64,000 nucleotides of DNA from Deltaproteobacteria bacterium. GTDB taxonomy: Bacteria; Desulfobacterota; Desulfobacteria; Desulfobacterales; Desulfosarcinaceae. Both the position numbers and the translations under genes were made by a program. The notes beneath the pieces were generated by a model that saw only the letters and a list, made by a program, of their open reading frames with translations, did not search any database and was not told the origin of the DNA. Of the stretch, positions 18,272 to 25,559 are shown in pieces. How positions within the stretch are numbered: position 1 is the first letter of the stretch; every line of letters starts with the position of its first letter. The stretch lies in contig JAHLLR010000017.1 of NCBI GenBank assembly GCA_020444075.1, positions 1-64,000 on the forward strand. The letters run 5' to 3'.

Positions 18272-18946
18272 TCACATAACGTTGTAGCCGGCGGCAGACC
18301 GAACCAGTTTGTCAGCAAGCAGCGGATCGGGGCCGGTGTCCGGAATGATTCCGTTCTCTTCAATCTCTTCGATAAATGTCTCTACGTATTCTTCACAAAA
18401 ATAGCGGCGGCAGCCTTCACGAAGGATTTTATAGGCCGATGCAACCGATTGCCCTTTCTGATAGGGCCGGTTCGTGGTAACCGCATCAAAGCAGTCTGCA
18501 ATGCTGACAATTTTTGCGCCGGGCGGAATTTCCCCTGCCTTGAGGCCGAAGGGATAGCCGTTGCCGTCCTCCCGTTCGTGATGAAACAGCACAAAATCCA
18601 CAGCCGGTTTCAGAAAGTCGATGTTCTTGAGCAGGGCGGCACCGATCAGCGGGTGGCAGCGAACTTCCTGCCGGAGATCTCTGGGCAGGCGGTTCTCCCG
18701 ATTGGTGAAAATTCGATCGCTCAGGGCCAGTTTGCCCACGTCATGAAACAATCCGCCCATGCCTACGTTGCGGATATCTTCCGGGGAAAATCCCAGTCGC
18801 CGGGCCAGGCGCATGGCATAAAGGGCTACCCGGTGGCCGTGGGCCTGGGTATACCGGTCCTTTTCCCCGAGGGCCTGGGATATCTCACTCAAGGTGTGCA
18901 GGTGCTGTTCATAAAGCCGTTTCCGGCTCGTCAAATTTTGTTGCAT
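18272..18946 (-). CDS. HD-GYP domain phosphohydrolase
   Basis: A 224-residue stand-alone HD-GYP domain, the class that hydrolyses cyclic di-GMP. Visible metal and signature motifs: YTQAHGHRVALYAMRLAR, GGLFHDVGKLALSD, HPLIGAALL, and HHEREDGNGYPFGLKAGEIP with the GYP triplet, then IVSIADCFDAVTTNRPYQKG. No sensor or receiver domain is attached, so its activity may be set by expression. It has an excellent promoter over 200 bases upstream and hence a long leader. It is monocistronic, with a terminator downstream. Confidence 0.9.
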   Translation of the reverse strand: MQQNLTSRKRLYEQHLHTLSEISQALGEKDRYTQAHGHRVALYAMRLARRLGFSPEDIRNVGMGGLFHDVGKLALSDRIFTNRENRLPRDLRQEVRCHPLIGAALLKNIDFLKPAVDFVLFHHEREDGNGYPFGLKAGEIPPGAKIVSIADCFDAVTTNRPYQKGQSVASAYKILREGCRRYFCEEYVETFIEEIEENGIIPDTGPDPLLADKLVRSAAGYNVM

Positions 18947-19278
18947 GGATGCCAGGCAGCCTCCGGGTTAACCTGCGTGCGAGCCGAACCAACCAGTTTA
19001 TTGCTTATGCCTTGGGTATTGCTTCCAATTTGCCGAAATGAGGATTCATAAACAGGGCAAGATGGAACGACCATCGGGCGGCTTAAAACGCGTCGTCTCG
19101 CCTCAGGCGGGATCGTGTTCAGGTGTCAATCTGAAATAAACTCTCAAACGGCAGCAATATAAGGCACTACAGAAAAAGTGTCAAACGAAAACGGACGGTT
19201 AATTGGGCCGTGGTTGATAACGGCCTACACACGAACGTGCTGACCGGTTCGGAAAAAGGTTGGAATGGGAATGTGTTC
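18947..19278 (-). promoter_or_regulatory. HD-GYP promoter and long 5' leader (332-base gap)
   Basis: This gap contains no gene. On the minus strand, TTGACA (19184-19179), exactly 17 bases and TATATT (19161-19156) form a near-perfect promoter. Transcription would begin near 19149, leaving a leader of about 200 bases before the HD-GYP ATG at 18946. The leader contains at least one tight hairpin, CGCC-TGA-GGCG, near 19094-19104. I looked for the conserved blocks of the cyclic di-GMP (GEMM) riboswitch and did not find them. Confidence 0.65.
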
Positions 19279-19285
19279 TCATTCC
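19252..19285 (-). terminator. Candidate terminator after coaE
   Basis: On the minus strand, GGAATG (19285-19280) pairs with CATTCC (19267-19262) over a 12-base loop, followed by AACCTTTTTCC. The stem overlaps the coaE stop codon. It is moderately convincing because of the large loop. Confidence 0.45.
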
Positions 19286-19896
19286 GTTTCGTTTTTCGAT
19301 TTTCGCTTCAATCGGTTAAAAATCTCCAGCGCCTGCCTCCGGCTATCGGATAGAGTGCGGCTGTTATCAATGACAACGGTGGCTCGTTTGCGTTTTTCCT
19401 CGATGGGCATCTGGGAACGAATCCGGGCCATGGCGGCTTGTTCATCGATACCGTCACGCTTCATGAGTCGCTCCAGCTGAAGGATTTCGGGAACATAAAC
19501 AACAATTACCTCTGCAAGATTCCTTTCCATGCCCGCCTCCAGAAGCAGCGGAATGTCCATGATCACCACCGCGTCGGGTGTCTGGGTGGCGATTTGGGCG
19601 ATCATTTCCGCTGACCGTTCAAAGACCTGCGGGTGAACGATGGCATCCAGGCGTGCCTTTTTCTCCGGGTCATTGAAAATGATCTCACCCAAGCGTTTGC
19701 GGTCAATTTCCCCGTCGGGAAGAAGGATGGTGCGACCGAAAAAAGAGAGGATTTCATCATAGCCGGTGGTGCCCTGACTGACGACTTCCCTGGAAATTTC
19801 ATCGGCGTCGATGATTCGGGCTCCGGCTTCGGAAAGAAATCTGGAGACCGTCGATTTGCCACTGGCAATGCCTCCAGTGAGACCGGCGATGATCAT
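19279..19896 (-). CDS. coaE: Dephospho-CoA kinase
   Basis: A 205-residue P-loop kinase that phosphorylates the 3'-hydroxyl of dephospho-CoA in the last step of CoA synthesis. Motifs: MIIAGLTGGIASGKSTVSRFL (P-loop), IIDADEISREVV, the acceptor-site region IVHPQVF, DIPLLLEAGMER and VVYVPEILQLERLMKRDG. The frame extends 24 codons further upstream, but the ATG at 19896 begins the conserved fold and has AAGGA ahead of it. Its neighbour upstream is uspA, with a strong hairpin between them. Confidence 0.95.
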   Translation of the reverse strand: MIIAGLTGGIASGKSTVSRFLSEAGARIIDADEISREVVSQGTTGYDEILSFFGRTILLPDGEIDRKRLGEIIFNDPEKKARLDAIVHPQVFERSAEMIAQIATQTPDAVVIMDIPLLLEAGMERNLAEVIVVYVPEILQLERLMKRDGIDEQAAMARIRSQMPIEEKRKRATVVIDNSRTLSDSRRQALEIFNRLKRKSKNETE

Positions 19897-19934
19897 GGAG
19901 CGTCCTTTTGGATACAAACGACAATTTTCACGGA

Positions 19935-19963
19935 ATCGGGGCGGGGGGAGACTCCGCCCCGAT
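19935..19963 (-). terminator. Strong hairpin between uspA and coaE
   Basis: ATCGGGGCGG (19935-19944) and CCGCCCCGAT (19954-19963) form a perfect 10-bp stem with a 9-base loop, six bases after the uspA stop codon. On the minus strand it is not followed by a T-run, so it may be a partial or factor-assisted terminator, or a transcript-stabilising structure that lowers coaE expression relative to uspA. Confidence 0.55.
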
Positions 19964-19968
19964 CGCAA

Positions 19969-20361
19969 TTATTTAACGGTGACAACAGGGCAATGGGCTT
20001 TAATGATTACATATTGAGCGTTGGATCCGAAGAGCAGTTTTCCGACCTTGGAGCGGCGTTTGATGCCGATGATGATTTCATCAATCCCTTTTTCCCTGGC
20101 ATAGTCGACAAGATCTTCTCCGGGGGTCATGCCGCGCACCAGTAGCTTGGTTTCACACGCGATGCCGTCATCGTCAAACATTTTTTTTGCCACTTCCAGA
20201 TTTTCGGTGGCATGTTCAACTTCTACGCTGTGAGTGACGCTTCCGCCGGTCAGTGATGAAACGACGATCACTTTTGCATCGAAGGCGGCAGCGTGTTTTT
20301 TTGCCAGAGCCAAGGCGTCTTTGGCCGAATTGGACCCGTCATAACCGACCAGGATTTTCAT
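19969..20361 (-). CDS. Universal stress protein (UspA family)
   Basis: A 130-residue single Usp domain. It starts MKILVGYDGSNSAKDAL and has the ATP-binding carboxy motif G-2x-G-9x-G(S/T), seen as IIIGIKRRSKVGKLLFGSNAQYVI, so it is probably of the nucleotide-binding type. Such proteins support survival under stress or energy limitation; the partner is unknown. An AAAGGAG ribosome site precedes the ATG. It is followed by coaE in the same direction. Confidence 0.92.
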   Translation of the reverse strand: MKILVGYDGSNSAKDALALAKKHAAAFDAKVIVVSSLTGGSVTHSVEVEHATENLEVAKKMFDDDGIACETKLLVRGMTPGEDLVDYAREKGIDEIIIGIKRRSKVGKLLFGSNAQYVIIKAHCPVVTVK

Positions 20362-20918
20362 TTATTTCTCCTTTTCTGTCACGATGGCATGATGAACGAC
20401 TGGTTTCCATGCCTGAATTTGGATTATGGCCGGAGCGCTAAAAATATCGGCATTGCTTATCCGGTGAGCGCGAAACCGCCAGTTATTGCGAAACTGTCAA
20501 AAACATGTTTGGCATCATCTGTCAAGGAAACAGTCATCGGGTGGGTGTCGTCGAACCGAATCTGCCCCATCTGTTCCACGGCGTCCCGTCGCTGGGATTT
20601 CCCCTTCCGGGGTCTTCCGCTGACCGAAAATTTTGATAGCAGCGGATAGGTGATGTATAAAGATTCTTTGATCAATTGAAAAATTCCTTCAGTACGCAAA
20701 AAAATACGTATTTTATAAATAAAAAACGAGGGTTGATTTTTAACCGGAATCCCGTCATCTTAGCAGCCGTGGTGACACCACCCGCTGGCCGGAAGTGTTT
20801 TATAAACATGCCCTGTTTTTTGAAGCGCCCGGCAGACGACAATACCGGCTCACTGGACGGGGAAATCCATTGTTAAGCCTAGTTTAGCCAACGTTTATTG
20901 CGGAAAAGAGATCCGAAG
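20362..20918. other. 557-base intergenic region, partly AT-rich
   Basis: No confident gene. A minus-strand frame (20457-20699, 80 codons, or 72 from an internal TTG with AAGGA ahead) resembles nothing I know and reads toward uspA; it could be a small lineage-specific protein. The stretch 20640-20760 is far more AT-rich than its surroundings and contains a perfect 14-base palindrome AAAATACGTATTTT (20701-20714). This is a plausible control region between uspA and the divergent bEBP-like gene. Confidence 0.4.
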
Positions 20919-21845
20919 GTGATATTGCCGATTTTTAATACCGATAATGCCAACGTTTTTTACAAGATCATCGAAACGATGGGCAATGCCAGTTTGGGGT
21001 TGCATCTATCCGGGGAGAAGGGGTTGGGCAAGGAGGCCATCGTCAGGCTGCTGTATGACCGCTCTCCCCACCGCGGAAGCCCCTTCATTAAAGTGAACTG
21101 TCCTATGCTTTCCGTCACTGACGGGAACGACAACACCCCCTGCCTCAACCAGGTTGCTTTCCGTAAGAACGTCAGCAGCTTCAATCTGTTCAGGCTTTTC
21201 TACCAAGGCGTGCTATACCTGCATACCGTCGATGAGATGGACATGGAACTGCAGGGTAGCCTGTTGGCACTGGTCAATCGCAAGTTTCAATCATCCTCCT
21301 TTTCATCGAACAGGCCAAAGGGAGGGTTGCTGATTTTTTCCACCTCCACCCGACCGTTGGAAGACTGCGTGGCGGCCGGAACCTTTAACCCGGAACTTTG
21401 TGAATTGTTGAGTGGTTTGTCCATTCATATCCCACCGCTTCACCATAGCCCGGAGCGTATTTCACAGTTGGTTGACTATTTTTTGAACCGTTTTGCTCTG
21501 AGTGAACGCCAGAGTGGATTCGCCTACCCCTCGGCTGCCCACATGGCAATGATGAAGACGCACCGGTGGCCTGGAAACGTGAAAGAGCTCCAAGAGATAG
21601 TCAAAACAGCACTTCGGCTCAACGATTGGGACTCCGCCATCAACATGCTCAACCGCACAGAAAACGCTATGGATAGCTATTCAACGGTTGATTTGTCGCT
21701 TGACGGGGTATCACTGATGCCCGATTTCGAGATCAGAAAGGGGCGAATGCTTGAACGCCTGGAAGAAAGGATCCCTGCTGAAGAGATGGGTCTGATGGAT
21801 CTGGTCATTTATGAAGGGGCAATATCTTCCACAAAAATAAATTGA
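20919..21845 (+). CDS. Degenerate sigma-54-activator-type AAA+ protein
   Basis: About 308 residues related to the central AAA+ domain of sigma-54 enhancer-binding proteins. Recognisable parts: Walker A-like SGEKGLGKEAIVRLLYDRSPH (residues 31-51), SPFIKVNCPML, the Walker B position GVLYLHTVDEMD with His in place of the usual Asp, IPPLHHSPERISQLVDYFL and the sensor-2 helix HRWPGNVKELQEIV. Missing are the GAFTGA loop that contacts sigma-54 and any Fis-type DNA-binding domain; the last 70 residues are unlike known domains. It cannot be a normal activator; it may be an antagonist, a signalling adaptor or a decaying gene. The start is uncertain: GTG 20919 has a purine-rich site before it, and an in-frame TTG lies at 20898. 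Confidence 0.65.
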   Translation: MILPIFNTDNANVFYKIIETMGNASLGLHLSGEKGLGKEAIVRLLYDRSPHRGSPFIKVNCPMLSVTDGNDNTPCLNQVAFRKNVSSFNLFRLFYQGVLYLHTVDEMDMELQGSLLALVNRKFQSSSFSSNRPKGGLLIFSTSTRPLEDCVAAGTFNPELCELLSGLSIHIPPLHHSPERISQLVDYFLNRFALSERQSGFAYPSAAHMAMMKTHRWPGNVKELQEIVKTALRLNDWDSAINMLNRTENAMDSYSTVDLSLDGVSLMPDFEIRKGRMLERLEERIPAEEMGLMDLVIYEGAISSTKIN

Positions 21846-21895
21846 TCCGGTACCGGCCGTTTTGTCCGGCTGTAATTGAACCGCGATAGCGAGCG

Positions 21896-21990
21896 CCTTC
21901 CCGGCGGGGTTTGCGAGCGAACGGGGAATCGATTTTCATCCTTGCGGTGAATCCTTCCTGCGGGAAGTCGCAAGCGACGGGAAATAAGTT
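21896..21990. repeat. Imperfect direct repeat, two ~38-base units
   Basis: Unit 1 (21896-21934) begins CCTTCCCGGCGGGG and ends GCGAACGGGGAATCGATT. Unit 2 (21953-21990) begins CCTTCCTGCGGGAAG and ends GCGACGGGAAATAAGTT. They align over their length with small gaps. Each contains small self-complementary pieces (TTCCTGCGGGAA, GTCGCAAGCGAC), as seen in REP-like intergenic repeats. They lie between convergent genes. Confidence 0.6.
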
Positions 21991-22001
21991 GGTTTCTCGG
22001 T

Positions 22002-23369
22002 TCAGCGAATACTCTTCAACCGCTCCTTACGACTGACAATCTCACTGATCCGAATGCCGTACTTCTCTTTTTCCACCACCACAAAACCCTTGGCGATCAG
22101 GGTCTGGTTGATCAGAATGTCAACCGGTTCACCTTCCATCTGTTCCAGCTCGACCACTGAGCCCGGCCCCATTTTGAGTACATCATTTATCCGTTTTCTG
22201 GAGCGTCCCAGCTCCACGGTGACCTGCAGGGGTATGTCCATGACCAGGCCCAGGTTTTTGAACTGATCAACCTCACTGGCCGTGTCGGTCATTACCATCG
22301 TTTGAACGGATTCCGAGAGCTCGCTTTTCTCTTCGGTTTCATCCGATTCTTGAGAAGACGCAGATTCATCCCTTTTTACGCCGGCTTCAACGATAATAAT
22401 GCTATCTTTGTGAGAAAAGAGAAATCGAGTGGGCTTGATGACGTTGGTGGGACTTACTTTGAAGTCCCGACCATTGGTGATGGAGGGGGTGGATAACACG
22501 CAGGAAAGCCCTGCGTCCACAAACTTGGACTTGAGGTTTCCACCGATGATATTGCTAACTTCGCGGATGACATCGTAGACCTCTTCCTTGCTTTCGACCT
22601 CATCGGCTTCCATTCCCAGCATAGCGGCGGTCATCTGTTTTCCGAAATCGTCGTTGACCTGGATATTAAACATCCCGTCAACCTCACCCGCGAAGGTGAC
22701 CGAGCCTACGGTTCGCATCTCTTCGGTAAAAGATTCGGGGACATCCTGAATGGCCTCGACTTCCATGTCCAGCATGGTGTAAAAGACGTCGATGACTGAG
22801 TTGACGATAGCCGTCTTGATGTCCACTCCGGCGACCCGCTCCATGATGACATCGCTGGGCAGATCGCTCATAATGTCTTCTTTGGCGCCGATTTCCTCCT
22901 TGGCGCATAATTCTACCAGCACATATTCATCCTGGTACCGGAACGTGAGATTTAAGGGTGGCGCGATATCTACGGGGTCGATCTTGAAATTGCTTCCCGA
23001 CGTAAGAGACGGCGTTGATATGACGCAGGCGAGATCGGCGTCGAGAAATTCCGTTTTCAGATTTCCGGCCACGATGTTGGCCAGCTCTCCGATGACATCT
23101 TTAATTTCCTCATTACTTTTTATTTCATCGGCTTCGATTCCCAGCATAGCGGCAGTGACGGTTCGGGCGAACGCCTCGGAGAGATTGAAACTCATCACGC
23201 CCACCACTTCACCGCCGAAGTGGATGGTTCCCACCATCCGGTTCTCGTCGAGACCGGTGGGCACGCTATCGTCTTCCGCTTTCAAGGCCATGGACATCAT
23301 GGCGTCGAAGGTTTCGATGAGCGTGGAAGTGATCGTATGACGTATAGTATCATCAGCGACTTTTTCCAT
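22002..23369 (-). CDS. Tandem CheX/CheC-like + FliN fusion (FliY-type)
   Basis: A 455-residue fusion of two CheX-like domains and a carboxy-terminal SpoA/FliN domain. Domain 1 (about 1-165) has the phosphatase helix DVIGELANIVAGNLK with Glu95/Asn98; domain 2 (about 180-330) has DVIREVSNIIGGNLK with Glu270/Asn273. This is the E-x-x-N pair that CheC/CheX/FliY enzymes use to dephosphorylate CheY. An acidic Ser/Glu-rich linker leads to the FliN domain (about 370-455, LVMDIPLQVTVELGRSRKRINDVLKMGPGSVVELEQ). B. subtilis FliY has one CheC-like unit; two are unusual. No other flagellar or chemotaxis gene lies in the window. It has its own promoter. Confidence 0.85.
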   Translation of the reverse strand: MEKVADDTIRHTITSTLIETFDAMMSMALKAEDDSVPTGLDENRMVGTIHFGGEVVGVMSFNLSEAFARTVTAAMLGIEADEIKSNEEIKDVIGELANIVAGNLKTEFLDADLACVISTPSLTSGSNFKIDPVDIAPPLNLTFRYQDEYVLVELCAKEEIGAKEDIMSDLPSDVIMERVAGVDIKTAIVNSVIDVFYTMLDMEVEAIQDVPESFTEEMRTVGSVTFAGEVDGMFNIQVNDDFGKQMTAAMLGMEADEVESKEEVYDVIREVSNIIGGNLKSKFVDAGLSCVLSTPSITNGRDFKVSPTNVIKPTRFLFSHKDSIIIVEAGVKRDESASSQESDETEEKSELSESVQTMVMTDTASEVDQFKNLGLVMDIPLQVTVELGRSRKRINDVLKMGPGSVVELEQMEGEPVDILINQTLIAKGFVVVEKEKYGIRISEIVSRKERLKSIR

Positions 23370-23406
23370 CGATTCCCCGTATGCAAGGTGGTTTTTAATT
23401 AGTTGT

Positions 23407-23435
23407 ATTTAAGGGCGTTTTCCCATTTTTGTCAA
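23407..23435 (-). promoter_or_regulatory. Promoter of the CheX-CheX-FliN gene
   Basis: On the minus strand, TTGACA (23435-23430), 17 bases and TTAAAT (23412-23407), about 40 bases before the start codon and just downstream of the fhs terminator. This makes the gene independent of fhs. Confidence 0.65.
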
Positions 23436-23444
23436 TAATTTGCG

Positions 23445-23476
23445 ACAAAAAAGGCCCGGGCTGAGTGCCCGGGCCT
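23445..23476 (-). terminator. Intrinsic terminator of fhs
   Basis: On the minus strand, AGGCCCGGGC (23476-23467) pairs perfectly with GCCCGGGCCT (23461-23452) over a 5-base loop, followed by a run of T (plus-strand A-run around 23447-23452). A very strong terminator 31 bases beyond the fhs stop codon. Confidence 0.92.
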
Positions 23477-23507
23477 GAAATTACCTGGTTGATTGTTGAC
23501 CGCCGTT

Positions 23508-25271
23508 TTAGAACAGGCCGCTCACCTTGCCGGTGGTCGGATCGACGTCGATACGGCGGAAGGCCGGATTGGAACTGGTGCCCGGCATCAGGCTGATGGT
23601 GCCTGCGCAGGGACAGAGGAACTTGGCGCCGGAATAGATGAGCACGTCGCGGATGGGCAGTCGCCAGCCCTTGGGCACACCCTTTTTGACCGGGTCGTGG
23701 CTCAGGGAGAGGTGGGTCTTGACCATCATGGTGGCAAAGTCAGCGTATTTGGGATCGTTTTCCAGCATCTCGGCTTTGGCATTGGCTTCCGGTGCCCAAT
23801 CCACACCGTCGGCGCCGTAGACTTCCTTGGCGATGGTTGCTACGCGGTCGCGCAGTTTCATCTTCAACGGATAGAGGAAATCAAATTTGTTGCCCTCCTT
23901 GCAGGCATCGATAACCGCATCGGCGAATTCCAGGGCGCCGTCGCCGCCTTTCTCCCAGTGCTTGGATTCGGCACAGCGGGCACCGGCGGCTTCGGCGGCC
24001 TTCTTAACGATGGCCACTTCAGCGTCGGTATCCGTGTAGAACCGGTTGACGCAGACCACCGGGTTAATACCGGCTTTGCGGATCACGCCGATCATGTGGA
24101 CCATGTTCTCGCATCCCTGTTCCACCAGCTTGAGGTTCTCCTTGGTGTAGGCATCATCCAAGGCTTTGCCGGCAACGACTTTGGGGCCACCGCCATGCAT
24201 TTTCAGGGCGCGGATTGTGGAGGTCAGGACCGAGACGTGGGGCTTAAGGCCGGAGAAGCGGCATTTGACGTTCCAGAACTTCTCGAAACCGATGTCGGCG
24301 GCAAATCCGGACTCGGTGACGTGGTAATCAAAGAGTTTCAAACCGACGCGGTCGGCGATGATGGAGCTCTGGCCCACGGCGATGTTGGCAAATGGGCCGG
24401 CGTGGACAAAACAGGGGTTGTACTCGGCGGTACACATGAGGGTCGGGTTGATGGTGTTGCGCATGAACGCGGCCATGGCGTTGCCTACTTCCAGGTCGCG
24501 GCAGGTGACCGGTTTACCGCTTTTGTCAAAGGCCACGGTGATGTTATTGATGCGCTCTTTCAGGTCCGCCAGGTCGGTGGCCACGGCCAGAATGGCCATC
24601 AATTCGGAGCCCACAGCGATGCCGAACTTGCTCTGCATAGTGAAACCGTCGGTGCGGCCGCCAAGGCCGATGACGATGTTGCGCAGGGCCTGGGCGCAGA
24701 AGTCGATGATCCATCCCATCTCTACCCGGGTGGGGTCGATGTCCAGCCGACGCATTCCGGTCAGGCGGGCCAGCTGCTCGTCGTTGTAATTGCGCTCATG
24801 CTGCATGCGGGCGGTCATCGCCACCATGGCCAGGTTGTGGGCGTTCATGATGTCGTTGATATCGCCGGTGAGTCCCAGGGAGAATTCGGTCATGGGAATC
24901 AGCAGGGAATTGCCGCCTCCGGCCGCCGTTCCCTTGACGTTCATGGTGGGACCGCCGGAGGGCTGACGCAGTGCGCCGCCCACGTTGACACCGCGCTTGC
25001 CCAAGCCTTCCATCAGCCCGCAGGACGTGGTGCTTTTCCCTTCACCCAGAGGAGTCGGAGTAATGGCGGTAACCTCGATGTATTTCCCATCGGGTTTGTC
25101 TTTGAGACGGTTGATCACCTTGAGAAAATCGATCTTGGACAAACGTCCCATGGGAAGCATTTCGTCGGCCTGCAGGCCGAGTTTTTCGCGCCACTCATCG
25201 GGAGTGGGCATGTTCTTTTCAGCCTCTTCAGAAATCTGCCAGTCGGCCATTTTTGTCGCATCGTAAGCCAT
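23508..25271 (-). CDS. fhs: Formate-tetrahydrofolate ligase
   Basis: A 587-residue ATP-dependent ligase making 10-formyl-tetrahydrofolate from formate. It feeds one-carbon metabolism and, in acetogens and many complete-oxidising sulfate reducers, the methyl branch of the Wood-Ljungdahl pathway. Family landmarks: the P-loop variant [12 protein letters not shown] (about residues 68-79), [49 protein letters not shown], and the carboxy-terminal [23 protein letters not shown]. The length is slightly above the usual 555-560 because of the amino-terminal 30 residues. It is monocistronic, with its own promoter, a 160-base leader and a strong terminator. Confidence 0.98.
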   Translation of the reverse strand: MAYDATKMADWQISEEAEKNMPTPDEWREKLGLQADEMLPMGRLSKIDFLKVINRLKDKPDGKYIEVTAITPTPLGEGKSTTSCGLMEGLGKRGVNVGGALRQPSGGPTMNVKGTAAGGGNSLLIPMTEFSLGLTGDINDIMNAHNLAMVAMTARMQHERNYNDEQLARLTGMRRLDIDPTRVEMGWIIDFCAQALRNIVIGLGGRTDGFTMQSKFGIAVGSELMAILAVATDLADLKERINNITVAFDKSGKPVTCRDLEVGNAMAAFMRNTINPTLMCTAEYNPCFVHAGPFANIAVGQSSIIADRVGLKLFDYHVTESGFAADIGFEKFWNVKCRFSGLKPHVSVLTSTIRALKMHGGGPKVVAGKALDDAYTKENLKLVEQGCENMVHMIGVIRKAGINPVVCVNRFYTDTDAEVAIVKKAAEAAGARCAESKHWEKGGDGALEFADAVIDACKEGNKFDFLYPLKMKLRDRVATIAKEVYGADGVDWAPEANAKAEMLENDPKYADFATMMVKTHLSLSHDPVKKGVPKGWRLPIRDVLIYSGAKFLCPCAGTISLMPGTSSNPAFRRIDVDPTTGKVSGLF

Positions 25272-25428
25272 CTATCCAATCCTCCTTTAAGTTGATAATT
25301 AACGATGGGGGGCCCTGATGGCCCGTCACCAGGTGCCGCTGCACCGTTGGGTCATATGAAAAAACGCAATCGGATTGATGTAAGATTAGAATGATCGAAA
25401 TTTTTCCGGGAACCAGAAAAACGCGATC

Positions 25429-25457
25429 AATCTAACATGCTTAACTGATTTTGGCAA
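25429..25457 (-). promoter_or_regulatory. Candidate fhs promoter with long leader
   Basis: On the minus strand, TTGCCA (25457-25452), 17 bases and TAGATT (25434-25429), the latter preceded by TG. About 160 bases separate it from the fhs ATG. The leader holds GC-rich self-complementary stretches (GGTGCAGCGGCACC; GGGCCATCAGGGCCC) near 25300-25345. No tetrahydrofolate riboswitch blocks are recognised. Confidence 0.5.
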
Positions 25458-25559
25458 GACTTATATGGCTGGTGAAAACCACCTCGAAAAGGATATTAAC
25501 ATCCTGAAAATAAAAATAATATATCCCATCCAACATGCCTGGAAACCGTCGGATTACCC

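Noticed and set aside
18947-19155. Cyclic di-GMP (GEMM) riboswitch in the HD-GYP leader
   Set aside because: The conserved GGGCAAACC and GCAAAGCC-type blocks are not present in the leader as read on the minus strand.
20457-20699. 80-codon minus-strand frame as a confident gene
   Set aside because: A TTG start, no recognised family and a position in a compositionally odd gap; kept only as a possibility in the gap description.
23493-25295. 600-codon plus-strand open frame
   Set aside because: It lies wholly opposite fhs and reads as His/Gly/Val-rich antisense, a shadow of high-GC codon use in the real gene.
25272-25430. Tetrahydrofolate riboswitch ahead of fhs
   Set aside because: The leader is structured, but I could not match the conserved pseudoknot sequences of the known THF classes.
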